A stretch of 64,000 nucleotides of DNA from Elusimicrobiota bacterium. GTDB taxonomy: Bacteria > Elusimicrobiota > Elusimicrobia > UBA1565 > UBA9628. Below the pieces are notes generated by a model, which ran no database searches, was not told the origin of the DNA, and was given only the letters and a program-made list of their open reading frames with translations. Location: contig JACRDQ010000036.1 of the NCBI GenBank assembly GCA_016218545.1, forward strand, positions 186,001 through 250,000, read 5' to 3'. The position numbers and the translations under genes were made by a program. This document shows positions 30,524-41,696 of the stretch, piece by piece (position 1 is the stretch's first letter; each line of letters starts with the position of its first letter).

Positions 30524-31285
30524 CTACCGGTTTTCCGCTTTCAGCGGAAGCTCGGGATGGTTGCTGTAGACGCCGTAGACGCCCAGGCCCTCGAGCCTGA
30601 GCGCGTCCGCGGGCCTGTCGACGGTATAGACTAGGACCCTGAGGCCCTGGGCCCGCGCGAGGGACACCCTCTTCGGGGTGGCCTGCCGCAGGCTGATGTT
30701 GAGGCTCTCCGCGCGAAGCTCCGCGGTCTCCCTGAGGGCCCGGCGCATGGTGGTCAGGCCGAGGAGATACCCCAGGCGCAGGCGGGGCTCGAGGAGCCTC
30801 GCGTTGCGCAGGGCCTCGTGATCGAAGCTGGACACCACGACCCACTTGAGGGCGTTGGACCGGCGCAGGAGCTCCACCACGCGGGCCTCGATGCAGGGAT
30901 AGAGTCCCGAGCCCTTCTTGAGCTCCACGTGGAGCTCGGCCTTGCCCGCCACGAGGGCCAGCACGTCGGCCAGGCGAGGGATGCGCTCTCCCCGGAAGGC
31001 GGGGCCGAACCAGGAGCCCACGTCGGCCGCGGAGAGCTCCTTGAAGGTCATGTCCCCCACCCGGGAACGGCCCAGGCGGGTCCACCTGCGGCCGGGGTGG
31101 CCCTTGGGCAGGTTTCGTCCCGTACGCTTGAGGTCCCAGTCGTGCATGACCGCGAGCTCCCCGTCCCGCGTCTGGTGGACGTCGAGCTCGATGGCGGAAG
31201 CGCCCATCTCCAGGGCGAGGCGGAAGGCCGCCATGGTGTTCTCGGGCGCGTGCCCGCTGGCGCCGCGGTGCGCGATCAGCCGCAT
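30524..31285 (-). CDS. Glycerophosphodiester phosphodiesterase
   Basis: 'MRLIAHRGASGHAPENTMAAFRLALEMGASAIELDVHQTRDGELAVMHD'. Confidence 0.95.
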   Translation of the reverse strand: MRLIAHRGASGHAPENTMAAFRLALEMGASAIELDVHQTRDGELAVMHDWDLKRTGRNLPKGHPGRRWTRLGRSRVGDMTFKELSAADVGSWFGPAFRGERIPRLADVLALVAGKAELHVELKKGSGLYPCIEARVVELLRRSNALKWVVVSSFDHEALRNARLLEPRLRLGYLLGLTTMRRALRETAELRAESLNISLRQATPKRVSLARAQGLRVLVYTVDRPADALRLEGLGVYGVYSNHPELPLKAENR

Positions 31286-32094
31286 CGGGAGACCCTCTCG
31301 AGGAACCGCTCCACCACGGCGTCGGGCACGGAGACCCCCAGGGGGGCGTTCCGCAGGGTGCCCGGGCCGTGGCAGTCCGAGCCGCCGGTCAGGAGCAGTC
31401 CGTGGCCGGCCGCCAGCTCCGCGAAGCGCTTGACCACGGCCGGGGCATAGGTGGGGTAGTGCGCCTCGAGCCCCTCGAGGCCGCCCTTCACCCAGCCTCC
31501 GACCACGCCGAGGTCTTCGACCGTGTCGGGGTGGGCGAGCACCGCGAAGCCCCCGGCGTCGCGGATCATGGCGATGGCCTCCTCGGGAGCGGGCCCCATG
31601 GACGGGACGAAGGCCGGCCGGCCCTCGGCCAGCCAGCGGCCGAAGGCCTCGCCGCGGTTGCTCGCGATCCCCTTGCGGCAGAGGGCGTCCGCGATGTGGG
31701 GCCGGCCGAGCACGCCCCCGGAGCAGGCCACGACCTCCTCCATCGTGATCGGGAACTTGAGCCCCTGGAGCTTCTCGACCATGCGGCGGACGCGCTCGCG
31801 CCGCCGGGAGTGGAGCTCGGAGACGCGCTCGGCGAAGGCCGGCCGGGCATGGTCGAGGCCGTAGCCAAGGATGTGGACCTCGCCGACGCTGCTGCTGATC
31901 TCGATGCCGCAGAGGACCCGCGGCCCGGCCGCGCCCTCCGCGGCCCGGCGGGCCTCGGGAAAGCCCGCCACGCCGTCATGGTCCGTGAGGGCCATGAGGT
32001 CGAGGCCCGCCTCGCGGCCGCGGGCCACGAGCTCGGCTGGGGCGAGGGTGCCGTCCGAGAAGCGCGAGTGCAGGTGCAGGTCGACGCGCTTCAT
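31276..32094 (-). CDS. PHP-domain phosphoesterase
   Basis: 'MKRVDLHLHSRFSDGTLAPAELVARGREAGLDLMALTDHDGVAG'. Confidence 0.92.
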   Translation of the reverse strand: MKRVDLHLHSRFSDGTLAPAELVARGREAGLDLMALTDHDGVAGFPEARRAAEGAAGPRVLCGIEISSSVGEVHILGYGLDHARPAFAERVSELHSRRRERVRRMVEKLQGLKFPITMEEVVACSGGVLGRPHIADALCRKGIASNRGEAFGRWLAEGRPAFVPSMGPAPEEAIAMIRDAGGFAVLAHPDTVEDLGVVGGWVKGGLEGLEAHYPTYAPAVVKRFAELAAGHGLLLTGGSDCHGPGTLRNAPLGVSVPDAVVERFLERVSRCG

Positions 32095-32110
32095 GCCCCC
32101 ACGCGGGACG

Positions 32111-32335
32111 TCAGGCAGCCCGGACCTCTTTGACGGCGGGGACCGCCTCCTTGATCTTGCGCTCGATGACGTTCTTGAGGGTCATCTGCGCGCCCGGGCA
32201 GCAGCCGCACGCGCCGCGCAGGGCCACGGTCACGACGCCGGATTCCTCGTCCACGGACATGAGCTCCACGTCGCCGCCGTCCGCCTGGATGTGGGGCCTT
32301 ATGCCGTCGAGAACCTTCTGGATCTTGTCTTTCAT
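32111..32335 (-). CDS. NifU C-terminal-like Fe-S scaffold protein
   Basis: 'IRPHIQADGGDVELMSVD...LRGACGCCPGAQMTLKNVIERKI'. Confidence 0.92.
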   Translation of the reverse strand: MKDKIQKVLDGIRPHIQADGGDVELMSVDEESGVVTVALRGACGCCPGAQMTLKNVIERKIKEAVPAVKEVRAA

Positions 32336-32347
32336 GTCGGGCTCCTC

Positions 32348-33004
32348 TCACCAATCCTCGGATTTCGCCTTCTTCTTGTCCTTCTTGCCGCCCTTGTCCT
32401 TCTTCTCGCGCTCATCGCGGGGATCGGCGCCCGGAGGAGGCAGGGAGATGTTGAGGAGCGAGCGCTCCTCGACCCAGGAGTCCACCGAGGCCTGGGCGAG
32501 CCGCTCGCGCTCGGCCTCCTGGGCGAGGCCGAACTCCCGCAGGCGGGACTCCTTCTGCTGGATGAAGTCCTTGATCTTCGTGGCCTGGCTCTCCTCGAAG
32601 GACTTCATCTTGTTGGACTGCATGGTCTCGAAGTCGAGCAGGCTCTGGCCGTGGTCCTTGGGGTCGAGGGACTTGAGGGAATCCACGAAGGCGACCCGCT
32701 CGTTCGTGAGCCTCTGCTCGAACTTGCCGCGGTCGTTGCGCACCGCGGTCCAGAACTCGTTCCAGCTCTCGGACTCGCCCTTGCCGAAGGCGATCTGTGC
32801 CCGCCACACCTTGGCGATCTCAGCCACCCGGATCTGGAAGGGGTCTCCGGCGGCGGCCTTCGCCTTGCGCGCGCCCTTCTTCCTGGCCGGAGCCGGCTCA
32901 ACCGCGGCCTCGTCAGAGGCCTCTTCGACCGCGGGCTCGACCTGCGCCCAGACCGGCGCGGGCCCGGCGAGCAACCAACATCCGAGAGCGAGCTCGATGA
33001 GCAT
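32348..33004 (-). CDS. Hypothetical exported protein, Lys-rich tail
   Basis: Signal-peptide-like N-term; charged helical region; SD gaggag. Confidence 0.6.
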   Translation of the reverse strand: MLIELALGCWLLAGPAPVWAQVEPAVEEASDEAAVEPAPARKKGARKAKAAAGDPFQIRVAEIAKVWRAQIAFGKGESESWNEFWTAVRNDRGKFEQRLTNERVAFVDSLKSLDPKDHGQSLLDFETMQSNKMKSFEESQATKIKDFIQQKESRLREFGLAQEAERERLAQASVDSWVEERSLLNISLPPPGADPRDEREKKDKGGKKDKKKAKSEDW

Positions 33005-33147
33005 GATCTTTCTCCTCTATATGGACCGGGTTGGACCCCGGAAAAGCCAACTGAGTTTAACAGAACCGACGCGTATTGGCAAGCATCCCGGATCACCCGC
33101 GGCAGGGCAATGCGCACCCCGATTTTGTATAGTCTCAGGGCCTTGCG

Positions 33148-34419
33148 ATGACGATCCCCCTCCTGCTCGCCCTCCTTGCCCTGCCCTGGCCGGTCCTCGC
33201 CCAGCACGGCACCGGCGAGCCTCCCGCGGCGGTCCACCCCCAGACCCTCAAGGCCGGGGCTGCGCGCCGCCACCACGGCCAGGAGGCACGGCCCGGGCGC
33301 GCCAAGAAGGCGGCCGAGGTCGACGACGAGCGCCAGCCTGACGCGGTGGTGGTCTTCCAGCCCGACCCCGTGCGCGGCATCCACGTGACCGGCTGGGCCG
33401 CCGGGTCGCCCAAGTTCCGCAGCCGCATCATCAAGGACATGAAGGAGGCGGGCGTCAACGCCGTGGCCATCGCCCTCAAGGAGTACGACGGCAAGGTCTT
33501 CGTCCGGGACGCGCCCATGACCCGGGAGATCGGGTCCTACGTCAACGCCATCCCGAACCTGGAGGCCTGCGTCTCGGATTTCCGCAAGGCGGGGTTCAGG
33601 ACCATCGCCAGGATCGTGCTCTTCAAGGACGATATCCTCGCGCGCAAGAGGCCCGAGTGGGCGGTCAAGACCCCCGACGGCGACATCTGGCGCAACAACA
33701 AGGGCGTGGCCTGGGTCGACCCCTACAGGCGCGAGGTCTGGGAGTACAACCTCGCCATCGCGTCCAGGGCCGCGGCAGCCGGGTTCGACGAGATCCAGTT
33801 CGACTACGTGCGCTTCCCTTCGGACGGCAAAGTGAGCATGTGCCGCTACTCCCGCGCCGACCACAGCCCCCAGACCGCTGAAGCCGTGATCCGCGGATTC
33901 CTGGTCAGGGCCAGAGAGGTCCTCAACCCCTTCAAGGTGAGCATGTCCATCTGCCTCTTCGGCATGACCACCAGCGCCGGGACCGACATGGGCATCGGCC
34001 AGCGCATCGGCGAGCTCGCCAAGGAGGTGGACGCGGTCTCGCCCATGATGTACCCCTCCCACTACAACAAAGGCGAGCTCGGGGTGAAGCACCCCAACCG
34101 CGAACCCTTCAAGATCATCCGCAGGGGCATCCGGGACGCGGTCAAGCGCCTGGGGCCCGAGGCCGTCAAGCTCAGGCCCTATTTCCAGGACTTCTCGCTG
34201 GGCGTGCGCTACGACGCGGCCAAGGTCCGCGACCAGATCCTGGCCGCCCAGCGCTTCGGCATCACGAGTTGGATCCTCTGGAACCCGCAGAACCGCTACA
34301 CCTGGGCGGCCCTGCGCCATCACAACCGCCCCGTCTGGGAGCACGCCGTCGCCACGGCGGCCGCGACCGCGCCAGCCGCCAAGCCCGCAGCAGAAGAAGA
34401 CGCCAAGGAGAACCCATGA
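33148..34419 (+). CDS. Putative glycoside hydrolase, DUF4015-like
   Basis: 'PVRGIHVTGWAAGSPKFRSRIIKDMKEAGVNAVAIALKEYDGKV', 'GFDEIQFDYVRFPSDGK', 'DAVSPMMYPSHY'. Confidence 0.85.
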   Translation: MTIPLLLALLALPWPVLAQHGTGEPPAAVHPQTLKAGAARRHHGQEARPGRAKKAAEVDDERQPDAVVVFQPDPVRGIHVTGWAAGSPKFRSRIIKDMKEAGVNAVAIALKEYDGKVFVRDAPMTREIGSYVNAIPNLEACVSDFRKAGFRTIARIVLFKDDILARKRPEWAVKTPDGDIWRNNKGVAWVDPYRREVWEYNLAIASRAAAAGFDEIQFDYVRFPSDGKVSMCRYSRADHSPQTAEAVIRGFLVRAREVLNPFKVSMSICLFGMTTSAGTDMGIGQRIGELAKEVDAVSPMMYPSHYNKGELGVKHPNREPFKIIRRGIRDAVKRLGPEAVKLRPYFQDFSLGVRYDAAKVRDQILAAQRFGITSWILWNPQNRYTWAALRHHNRPVWEHAVATAAATAPAAKPAAEEDAKENP

Positions 34420-37355
34420 CCAAGCACCTGACCGCTTCCGCCGTGAAGAGCCGGAACCCCGGCCTCGCCATGGCCCTCTGGCTGGCCTGCATCCTGCCCG
34501 CCTCCGGCCTCTCCGCCGCCCCGGCCCAGCCGAAGGCCGAGGGGCTCCTCAACGCCCCCCTGCCCAAAGACCCCATGGCTGTCACGATCCACCGCCTCTC
34601 GAACGGCATGACGGTCTATCTGAGCCCCAACAGCCAGGAGCCGCGCGTGGGCGCCGCCATCGCGGTGCGCGCGGGCTCGCAGAACGACGCGCCCGATTCC
34701 ACGGGCATGGCCCACTACCTCGAGCACATGCTTTTCAAGGGCACGGGCAAGCTCGGCACCCTCGACTACGTCAAGGAGAAGCCCCTCCAGGAGGAGATCC
34801 TCGGCCTCTACGAGAAGCGCTTCAAGACCTCCGACGCCAAGGAACGCGAGCTCATCTACAAGGAGATCGACAGGAAGTCCGTGGCCGCGGCGGGCCTCGC
34901 GGTCCCCAACGAGCTCGAGAAGGTTTACGGCCAGTTGGGCGTCACCCACCTCAACGCGGGCACCAGCTACGACCGCACGACCTACACCTGCGAGTTCCCC
35001 AAGAACAGGGCCGACCTCTGGGCCCGCGTCGAGACCGACCGGTTCGACCACCCCGTGTTCCGGCTCTTCCAGTCCGAGATCGAGGCGGTCTATGAGGAAA
35101 AGAACCGCTACATGGACGACGCCGAGGACATCCTATGGGAAGCCATGATGTCCCGCCTCTACAAGGGCCACCCCTACAGCGTGCCCATCATCGGGACCAT
35201 CGACCACCTCAAGAACCCCTCCCTGGCCAAGATGTACGCCTTCTTCGAGCGCTACTACGTGCCCAACAACATGGCCATCGCGCTCTCCGGCGACTTCGAC
35301 CGCGAAGAGATGCTCGCGGTCCTGGAGAAGAACTTCGGCTCCCTCAAGCCCGTCCCCCTGGCGCGCCGGGAAGCGCCCAAGCCCGAGCCCCTCAAGGGCC
35401 CCGAGCGCCTGGAGGTCAAGTACGAGGCCGAGGAGAAGGTGGTGGTCTCCTGGCCCACGGCGACCAAGGCGAGCCCGGACTACGAGGCCCTCCTCATCAT
35501 GGACATGCTCATGGACAACTCCGTGACCGGCCTCCTCAACCTCGGGCTCGAGCAGACCCAGAAGGTCAAGGACGCCGGGTCCTACTCCCTCTTCCTCCTC
35601 GACGGCGGCGCCTGGCAGACCTTCGCCGTGCCCAAGCAGGGCCAGACCCTCGAGGCTGCCGAGGCCCTGCTCATGGAGACCGTGGCCAAGCTCAAGGCCG
35701 GGGACTTCACGGCCGAGGACATCCGCGCCGTGGTCACGGACTTCGAGGTCAGCTACAAGAAGAGCCTCGAGGTCAACATGCGGCGGGCCGACCTCATGGC
35801 GGACTCCTTCCAGGACTACGAGACCTGGGAGCGGACCGCGAGCCGCATCGAGCGGCTCAAGGCCGTGACCAAGGAGGACGTCCTGCGGGTCGCCAAACAG
35901 CACCTCGGCGAGGGCCGCGTGGTGGTCTACCGCCGCAACGCCAAACCCGAGCTCCCCTCCATCGCCAAGCCCGGCTTCACCAAGGTGGACATCGACCCTT
36001 CGCGCCAGTCCGCCTTCTTCAAGGAGCTCATGGCCATGCCGGCCAAGGACATCGAGCCCGCGTGGCTCGCGGAAGGCCGGGACTACTCCATCACCCCCAT
36101 GCCGCAGGGCAATCTCTACGCGACGCGCAACCCCTTCAACGACCTCTTCTCAATCGGCCTCGTCTTCGACTTCGGCAGCGACGCGGTGCGCGAGGCCTGC
36201 GCGGCCCTGGACCTCCTCAAGTTCTCCGGCGCGGGCGGGCTCTCGGCCGAGGACTTCAAGAAGAAGCTCTACGGCCTCGGCGCGGCCCTGGACTACGGCT
36301 GCGGCCGCGACACCCTGAGCGTCAGCCTCAGCGGCCCCGACGAGAACCTCTGGCCCGCCCTCGAACTGATGGTCCGGCGCTTCGAGCAGCCCAACACGAG
36401 CCCGGACATGCTCGCGAAGATGGTCGCGGTCCAGCTCGGCGCCCATCAGGACAACAAGAAGGACCCCAAGTACATCCACTACGCCCTGGGCGAGTTCGCA
36501 TCGCGGGCCGGCGAGAGCGCGGTCCTCAACGAGCTGACCGACGCCGAGCTCAAGAAGCTCGACACGGCCAAGCTCCAGGCAGTCACGAAGGGCCTGCTCG
36601 GCTACCGGCACCGCAGCCTCTACGTCGGCAACCGCCTGCCCGGCGAGGTCGCCAAGCTCCTCGGCTCGGAGTCCCCCAAGTTCAGGCCCGCCCCGGCCCG
36701 CAAGCCCGTGGCCTACGTCAAGCCCTCCAAGCCCCGGATCGTGTTCGGACACCGGGACATGCTGCAGTCCTGGGTCGGCGTCTACGCGGCCGACGAGGTC
36801 TTCGACCCGGAGAGCGTCGTGGACTACCGGTTCTACACCGGCTACATGGGCGGGAGCATGAGCGGGGTCATCTTCCAGGAGATCCGCGAGTCGCGGGCCC
36901 TGGCCTACTCCGCCTACGCCTACTACGACGAGGGGACGGTGAAGGGCGACGAGAACATGCTGGTCGGCCAGGTCGAGACCCAGGCCGACAAGACCAGCGA
37001 GGCCTCCACGGTCATGCTCGACCTCCTGCATCGCCTGCCCCCCTCGGCCGAGCGCTTCGAGGAGGTCCGCAAGTCCCAGGAGCAGCTCTTCCGCACCCGC
37101 AGGATCGGCTTCCGTCAGATCCCCGGCACCCTCGTGTCCTGGGAGAAGCTGGGCTACGCGGCCGACCCGCGGCCCGCCCGGTTCGAGAAGACCCTGCGCT
37201 ACACCCTGGCGGACCTCGAGCGCTTCAGCGCCAGGTTCAAGGACCGGCCCATGACCCTGTTCATCCTCGGCAACAAGCCGCGCCTGGACCTGGGCGGCCT
37301 CAAGAAGCTCGGGACCTTCGAGGAGAAGACCCTCGAGCAGATCTTCCCGTACTGA
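34416..37355 (+). CDS. M16 family zinc metallopeptidase
   Basis: 'SQNDAPDSTGMAHYLEHMLFKGTGKLG' HxxEH; two-halved M16; ATGA overlap with upstream stop. Confidence 0.92.
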   Translation: MTKHLTASAVKSRNPGLAMALWLACILPASGLSAAPAQPKAEGLLNAPLPKDPMAVTIHRLSNGMTVYLSPNSQEPRVGAAIAVRAGSQNDAPDSTGMAHYLEHMLFKGTGKLGTLDYVKEKPLQEEILGLYEKRFKTSDAKERELIYKEIDRKSVAAAGLAVPNELEKVYGQLGVTHLNAGTSYDRTTYTCEFPKNRADLWARVETDRFDHPVFRLFQSEIEAVYEEKNRYMDDAEDILWEAMMSRLYKGHPYSVPIIGTIDHLKNPSLAKMYAFFERYYVPNNMAIALSGDFDREEMLAVLEKNFGSLKPVPLARREAPKPEPLKGPERLEVKYEAEEKVVVSWPTATKASPDYEALLIMDMLMDNSVTGLLNLGLEQTQKVKDAGSYSLFLLDGGAWQTFAVPKQGQTLEAAEALLMETVAKLKAGDFTAEDIRAVVTDFEVSYKKSLEVNMRRADLMADSFQDYETWERTASRIERLKAVTKEDVLRVAKQHLGEGRVVVYRRNAKPELPSIAKPGFTKVDIDPSRQSAFFKELMAMPAKDIEPAWLAEGRDYSITPMPQGNLYATRNPFNDLFSIGLVFDFGSDAVREACAALDLLKFSGAGGLSAEDFKKKLYGLGAALDYGCGRDTLSVSLSGPDENLWPALELMVRRFEQPNTSPDMLAKMVAVQLGAHQDNKKDPKYIHYALGEFASRAGESAVLNELTDAELKKLDTAKLQAVTKGLLGYRHRSLYVGNRLPGEVAKLLGSESPKFRPAPARKPVAYVKPSKPRIVFGHRDMLQSWVGVYAADEVFDPESVVDYRFYTGYMGGSMSGVIFQEIRESRALAYSAYAYYDEGTVKGDENMLVGQVETQADKTSEASTVMLDLLHRLPPSAERFEEVRKSQEQLFRTRRIGFRQIPGTLVSWEKLGYAADPRPARFEKTLRYTLADLERFSARFKDRPMTLFILGNKPRLDLGGLKKLGTFEEKTLEQIFPY

Positions 37356-37380
37356 GCGCTGCGGTGCCTACCATCGTTTG

Positions 37381-37490
37381 GGGTCAGACCCTGACATTGC
37401 AGACCCTGACATTGGGCTGGACCTGACATTGGAACAGGCTCGGCTGCCCGACGGCAATGTCAGGTCCAGCCCAATGTCAGGGTCTGACCC
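37381..37490. repeat. Compound hairpin repeat with CCTGACATTG units
   Basis: 37400-37431 and 37455-37486 are perfect 32-nt inverted repeats (23-nt loop), flanked by GGGTCAGACCC/GGGTCTGACCC, with one extra 15-nt unit in the left arm. Confidence 0.9.
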
Positions 37491-38286
37491 TATTGTTGGG
37501 ATTCTGCTCTTGGTGCTCCTGCTTGCCGGAGCGGCATGGGGTGCCGAGCTTCCAGCGGCCGAGCCGCGGGAGCGGCTCATCGAGCAGCACCTCCCCTACG
37601 GCCTGCCCAGCACGGGAGAGCTGCTGTTCCGGCGGGGCTACGTGGCCGGGCATAACAACTGGCTCAAGATCCCCAACTGGGTGGCCTACCACCTCCCGGC
37701 CGCGAAGATCAAGGGCGACACGGAGCGCGCCAAGGCCTTCGTCGCCGACCCCGAGCTCAAGCCCTTCCAGCGCGCGGAGCCCGAGGACTACAAGGGCAGC
37801 GGCTACGACCGCGGCCACATGGCGCCCGCAGCCGACATGAAGACCGACCCGGAGGAGATGGAGGAAAGCTTCCTGCTCTCCAACGTGACGCCCCAGGTGG
37901 GCAAGGGCTTCAACCGCGGAGTCTGGAAGAAGCTCGAGGACCGGGTCAGGCGCTGGTCCCAGGAGCGCGACGCCGTCTGGGTCGTGACGGGCCCGGTCTT
38001 CGTCCCCGAGGGGGACATGATGAAGTTCCAGCTCATCGGCAAGCGCCGCGTGGCGGTCCCGACCCACTTCTTCAAGATCGTCTACTCCCGCGGCGCCGAG
38101 GCGCGACCGGCCGTCATCGCCTTCATCCTCCCCAACGCCCCCTCCTCCGCCAAGGAGCTCGCGGACCACATCACCACGGTGGACCTCATCGAGGAGAGGA
38201 CCGGCCTCGACTTCTTCTCCGCCCTCGAGGACGGGGCCGAGGAGTCGCTCGAGAGCCGCAAGGCCGAAAGCCTCGAATCCTGGTGA
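37474..38286 (+). CDS. Secreted DNA/RNA non-specific endonuclease (NUC1-like)
   Basis: 'GYDRGHMAPAADMK' DRGH motif, 'SFLLSNVTPQ'; ATG lies inside the hairpin repeat. Confidence 0.85.
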   Translation: MSGSDPIVGILLLVLLLAGAAWGAELPAAEPRERLIEQHLPYGLPSTGELLFRRGYVAGHNNWLKIPNWVAYHLPAAKIKGDTERAKAFVADPELKPFQRAEPEDYKGSGYDRGHMAPAADMKTDPEEMEESFLLSNVTPQVGKGFNRGVWKKLEDRVRRWSQERDAVWVVTGPVFVPEGDMMKFQLIGKRRVAVPTHFFKIVYSRGAEARPAVIAFILPNAPSSAKELADHITTVDLIEERTGLDFFSALEDGAEESLESRKAESLESW

Positions 38287-38290
38287 ACGG

Positions 38291-38313
38291 ACCCGCGGCT
38301 CCACGCCGCGGGT
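38291..38313 (+). terminator. Hairpin downstream of nuclease gene
   Basis: ACCCGCGGC-TCCAC-GCCGCGGGT, 9-bp perfect stem, no U tract. Confidence 0.45.
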
Positions 38314-38402
38314 AGGTAGTTCTCCCTAGCACCCATAGGAATCATCCGTATTGCGGCTCGGCCCCGCCTCTTGGGATAGTATGATGCTTCCCTTTCCCGG
38401 CC

Positions 38403-41400
38403 ATGACCGAAGACCACGACACGATGCCCGACGTCCCCCTCCGGCCGCGTCTCACGCGCCCGCGCGGGGCGGGGCGCGGCCGCGGCGCGGGGCTGCGCGG
38501 GCACCGCAGGGCGCACGCCAAGGCGGAGCTCCTCCTCCGCGCCAAGAGCGACGTCTCCAGGATCGACCCCGAGACATGGCGCTTCCTCTACGCGCGCGCG
38601 CTCGAGGACTTGGCGGTGATGACGGACATCTGCCGACGCCAAGAGGAGCTCCACGAGGCCATGCCGGTCTCGGAGGGCGCCAAGATACTCATCTGCGTCA
38701 AGGACATCGCGAGCATCGTCGCCCTCATCACGCAGACGCCCCGGGACCGCCTCGTCTTCGTGGACCACGCGCCCATGGAGACCCTGGTGCGGGAGCTCTT
38801 CATCCACCAGGTCGCCGACGACCTCCGGGTCATGGACCTCATGATCACCCTCTCCTCCCTGCGGGCGCCCGGCCGGTCGATCCCGCTCGAGCTCGTGGAG
38901 AAGATCCACCGCCGCAGCCGGACGGTGCGCTCCTTCCTGGAGCGGGTCAGCGCGGTCTCCCATCCCATGGCGCCGGGCACGGTCGCCGCGCCCTCGGGCG
39001 AGGAGTTCCGCAGGCTCTACGCCTCCTTCAGCGACGGTCTGGTCTTCATGGACACGCTGGGCGACATCATCGAGGCCAACCCCGCGTTCCAGGAGATGCT
39101 CGGCTACGGCGAGGGCGAGATCCGCAGGCTGACGGTGCGCGGGATCACCCCAGAGAAGTGGCACGGCCTCGAGGACATCATCATCCACGAGCGCCTCGCC
39201 AGGCAGGGGCACTCCGAGGAGTACGACAAGGAGCTCATCCGCAAGGACGGCGTGGTCCTGCCGGTCAGCGTGAAGACCTGGCTCAGCAAGGACGAGCGCG
39301 GCGTGGTCTCGGGCATGTGGTCCATCGTCCGCAACATCTCGGAGCGCAAGCGCGCGGAGGACCTCCTTGAGGCGGAGTCCTTCAGGAACCGCATGGTCAT
39401 CCAGAAGATGCGCGACGGCGTCACGGTCAGCGACGCCGCGGGCCGCTTCGAGGTCTTCAACGACCGGATGCGGGAGCTCACGGGCTACTCGCTCGAGGAG
39501 GCCAACGCCTCGCTGGATTTCGCCGCCCTCATCCACCCGGACCCCCGTGAGCGGGCGGTCGCCCTGGCCCCCCTGAGCACCCTCCAGCGGGGCAAATCCC
39601 CGATCGAACGCGAGACCGTCATCCGCTGCAAGGACGGCACGAGCAAGAACCTCCTGGTGGCGACCTCCCTCATCCGCTTCGGCGGCCGGGAGATGTACCT
39701 GAGCGTCTGGCGGGACGTGACCGCCCGCCGGCTCGCCGAGGAGCGGGTGGCGCGCCAGGCCGCGATGCTCCACGGCATCGTCGCGTTGCTCCAGACCGCC
39801 CTCTCCGCCCGGAGCCAGGAGGACCTCGGCCGGGCCTGCCTCGCCGTGGCCTCGGAGATCTCGGGGAGCAGGTTCGGCTTCATCCTGGAGCTCAACGAGC
39901 TGGGGAGCGTGGATTCCATCGCCGTCAGCGACCCCGGGTGGAAGGCCTGCAAGATGCCGGTCACCAACGCCGTGGTCATGCTCCGGAACATGCCCGTCCG
40001 GGGCATCTGGGCCCGGGCCATCCGCGAGGGGCGCTCGGTCATCGTCAACGACCCCTCGACCCACCCGGACCGCGTGGGCACGCCGCCGGGACACCCGGCC
40101 GTAGAATGCTTCCTGGGCGTGCCCCTGATCAGCAAGGGCCGGACCACGGGCATCATCGGGGTGGCCAACAAGCCGGGAGGCTACACCGCGGCGGATCGGC
40201 AGGACCTCGAGACCCTCGCCGCCGTCTTCGTCGAGGCTCTGGCGGGACAGCGGTCCAAGGAGCGGCACGACCACCTCTGGAGCATCATCGAGGCGAGCGT
40301 CAACGAGATCCTCATCTTCGACCCGGTGACCCTCAAGATCGAGCACGCCAACTCCGGCGCCCTCCGGAACACCGGCTACACCCTCGACGAGATCAGGCGT
40401 CTCCGGGCCATCGACCTCAAGCCCCACATGGACGAGGCCGCGTTCTGGCTCATGGTGGCCCCACTGATGCGGGACGACAAGAAGGCCCACGTCTTCCAGA
40501 CGGTCCAGCAGCGCAAGGACGGCACCCTCTACGACGTCGAGGCCCACCTTCAGCTGGTCAAGCGGGGGGAGCAGCTCTCCTTCGTGTGCATCGCAGAGGA
40601 CATCACCGAGTCCAAGCGCACCCGGGAGGACCTGCGCCGCTCCGAGATGCGCTTCCGCAGGATCTTCGAGACCTCGGAGGACGGCATGCTGATCCTCGAA
40701 CCCGAGACCGGGACCATCCTCGACTCGAACCCCTTCATCCAGGACCTGCTCGGCCGCTGCGCGGGAGAGCTGACGGGCCGCAAACTCTGGGAGATCGGCC
40801 TCTTCCCGACGCAGGCCGAAGCCGAGCGCGTCCTGGCCGAGACGCGGGAACAGCACGGCGCGCGGCGCGACGCCCTCTCGGTCATGACCGCAGACGGCAG
40901 GGAGCTCGCGGTCGAGTTCTCGGCCCGCTTCTTCGAGTTCGAGCTGCGCCAGGCCGTCCATTGCGTGGTCCGGGACGTCACCATCCGCCGGCACGCCGAG
41001 GAGAAGATCAAGGAGATCGTCGACGCCAAGGCGAAGTTCGCGGCCATGGTTTCCCACGAGCTGAGGACCCCGCTCACCGTCATCAAGGAGTGCATCTCGC
41101 TGCTCGCCGAAGGCTTCTCCGGCCGGGCCTCGCTCCAGCAGTCGGAGCTCATCGATATCTGCCAGCGCAACATCAGCAGGCTCACCCGGCTCATCAACAG
41201 CGTCCTCGACTACCAGTCCTCGGCGGCCGGGGGCATGAGGTACGAGTTCCGGGAGAACGACGTCAATTCCGTGGCCCGGGAGGTCGGGCAGGCCCTCGAG
41301 CCCCTGGCGACGAAGAAGGGGCTCATGATCGAGCTCTCCCTGGGGGACATCCCCAGCCTCCTCTTCGACCGGGATAAGATCGTCCAGGCCCTCACGAACC

Positions 41401-41696
41401 TGGCCGCCAACGCGGTCCGATGCACGGAGCGGGGGCAGGTCGCGATCAGCACGACGCTCGACGTGGACGGGGTGCGCGTCTCGGTCCGGGACACGGGCCG
41501 CGGCATCGCCCACGAGGACCTCCCCAAGCTCTTCCAGAGCTTCCAGCGCCTGGGAGAGCGCAGCGAGGGAGGCACGGGCCTCGGCCTGGCCATCACCAAG
41601 CAGATCATCGAGCACCACCACGGCCGCATCTGGGCCGAATCCCGCCCCGGGCAGGGGTCGGTCTTCCATTTCACCCTGCCCGCCCTGAGGCACTGA
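38403..41696 (+). CDS. Multi-PAS/GAF sensor histidine kinase
   Basis: Repeated PAS motifs; GAF-like region; '[18 protein letters not shown]'; '[21 protein letters not shown]'. Confidence 0.92.
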   Translation: MTEDHDTMPDVPLRPRLTRPRGAGRGRGAGLRGHRRAHAKAELLLRAKSDVSRIDPETWRFLYARALEDLAVMTDICRRQEELHEAMPVSEGAKILICVKDIASIVALITQTPRDRLVFVDHAPMETLVRELFIHQVADDLRVMDLMITLSSLRAPGRSIPLELVEKIHRRSRTVRSFLERVSAVSHPMAPGTVAAPSGEEFRRLYASFSDGLVFMDTLGDIIEANPAFQEMLGYGEGEIRRLTVRGITPEKWHGLEDIIIHERLARQGHSEEYDKELIRKDGVVLPVSVKTWLSKDERGVVSGMWSIVRNISERKRAEDLLEAESFRNRMVIQKMRDGVTVSDAAGRFEVFNDRMRELTGYSLEEANASLDFAALIHPDPRERAVALAPLSTLQRGKSPIERETVIRCKDGTSKNLLVATSLIRFGGREMYLSVWRDVTARRLAEERVARQAAMLHGIVALLQTALSARSQEDLGRACLAVASEISGSRFGFILELNELGSVDSIAVSDPGWKACKMPVTNAVVMLRNMPVRGIWARAIREGRSVIVNDPSTHPDRVGTPPGHPAVECFLGVPLISKGRTTGIIGVANKPGGYTAADRQDLETLAAVFVEALAGQRSKERHDHLWSIIEASVNEILIFDPVTLKIEHANSGALRNTGYTLDEIRRLRAIDLKPHMDEAAFWLMVAPLMRDDKKAHVFQTVQQRKDGTLYDVEAHLQLVKRGEQLSFVCIAEDITESKRTREDLRRSEMRFRRIFETSEDGMLILEPETGTILDSNPFIQDLLGRCAGELTGRKLWEIGLFPTQAEAERVLAETREQHGARRDALSVMTADGRELAVEFSARFFEFELRQAVHCVVRDVTIRRHAEEKIKEIVDAKAKFAAMVSHELRTPLTVIKECISLLAEGFSGRASLQQSELIDICQRNISRLTRLINSVLDYQSSAAGGMRYEFRENDVNSVAREVGQALEPLATKKGLMIELSLGDIPSLLFDRDKIVQALTNLAANAVRCTERGQVAISTTLDVDGVRVSVRDTGRGIAHEDLPKLFQSFQRLGERSEGGTGLGLAITKQIIEHHHGRIWAESRPGQGSVFHFTLPALRH

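Noticed and set aside
37378-37473. TTG start at 37378 for the nuclease
   Set aside because: Would translate the repeat as MGSDPDIADPDIGLDL before the signal peptide; ATG 37474 directly precedes the hydrophobic region.
38082-41693. 1203-aa minus-strand ORF
   Set aside because: Antisense to a clear PAS/GAF histidine kinase; composition (repetitive D/E/G/L/R, no recognisable domain) is typical of high-GC shadow ORFs.
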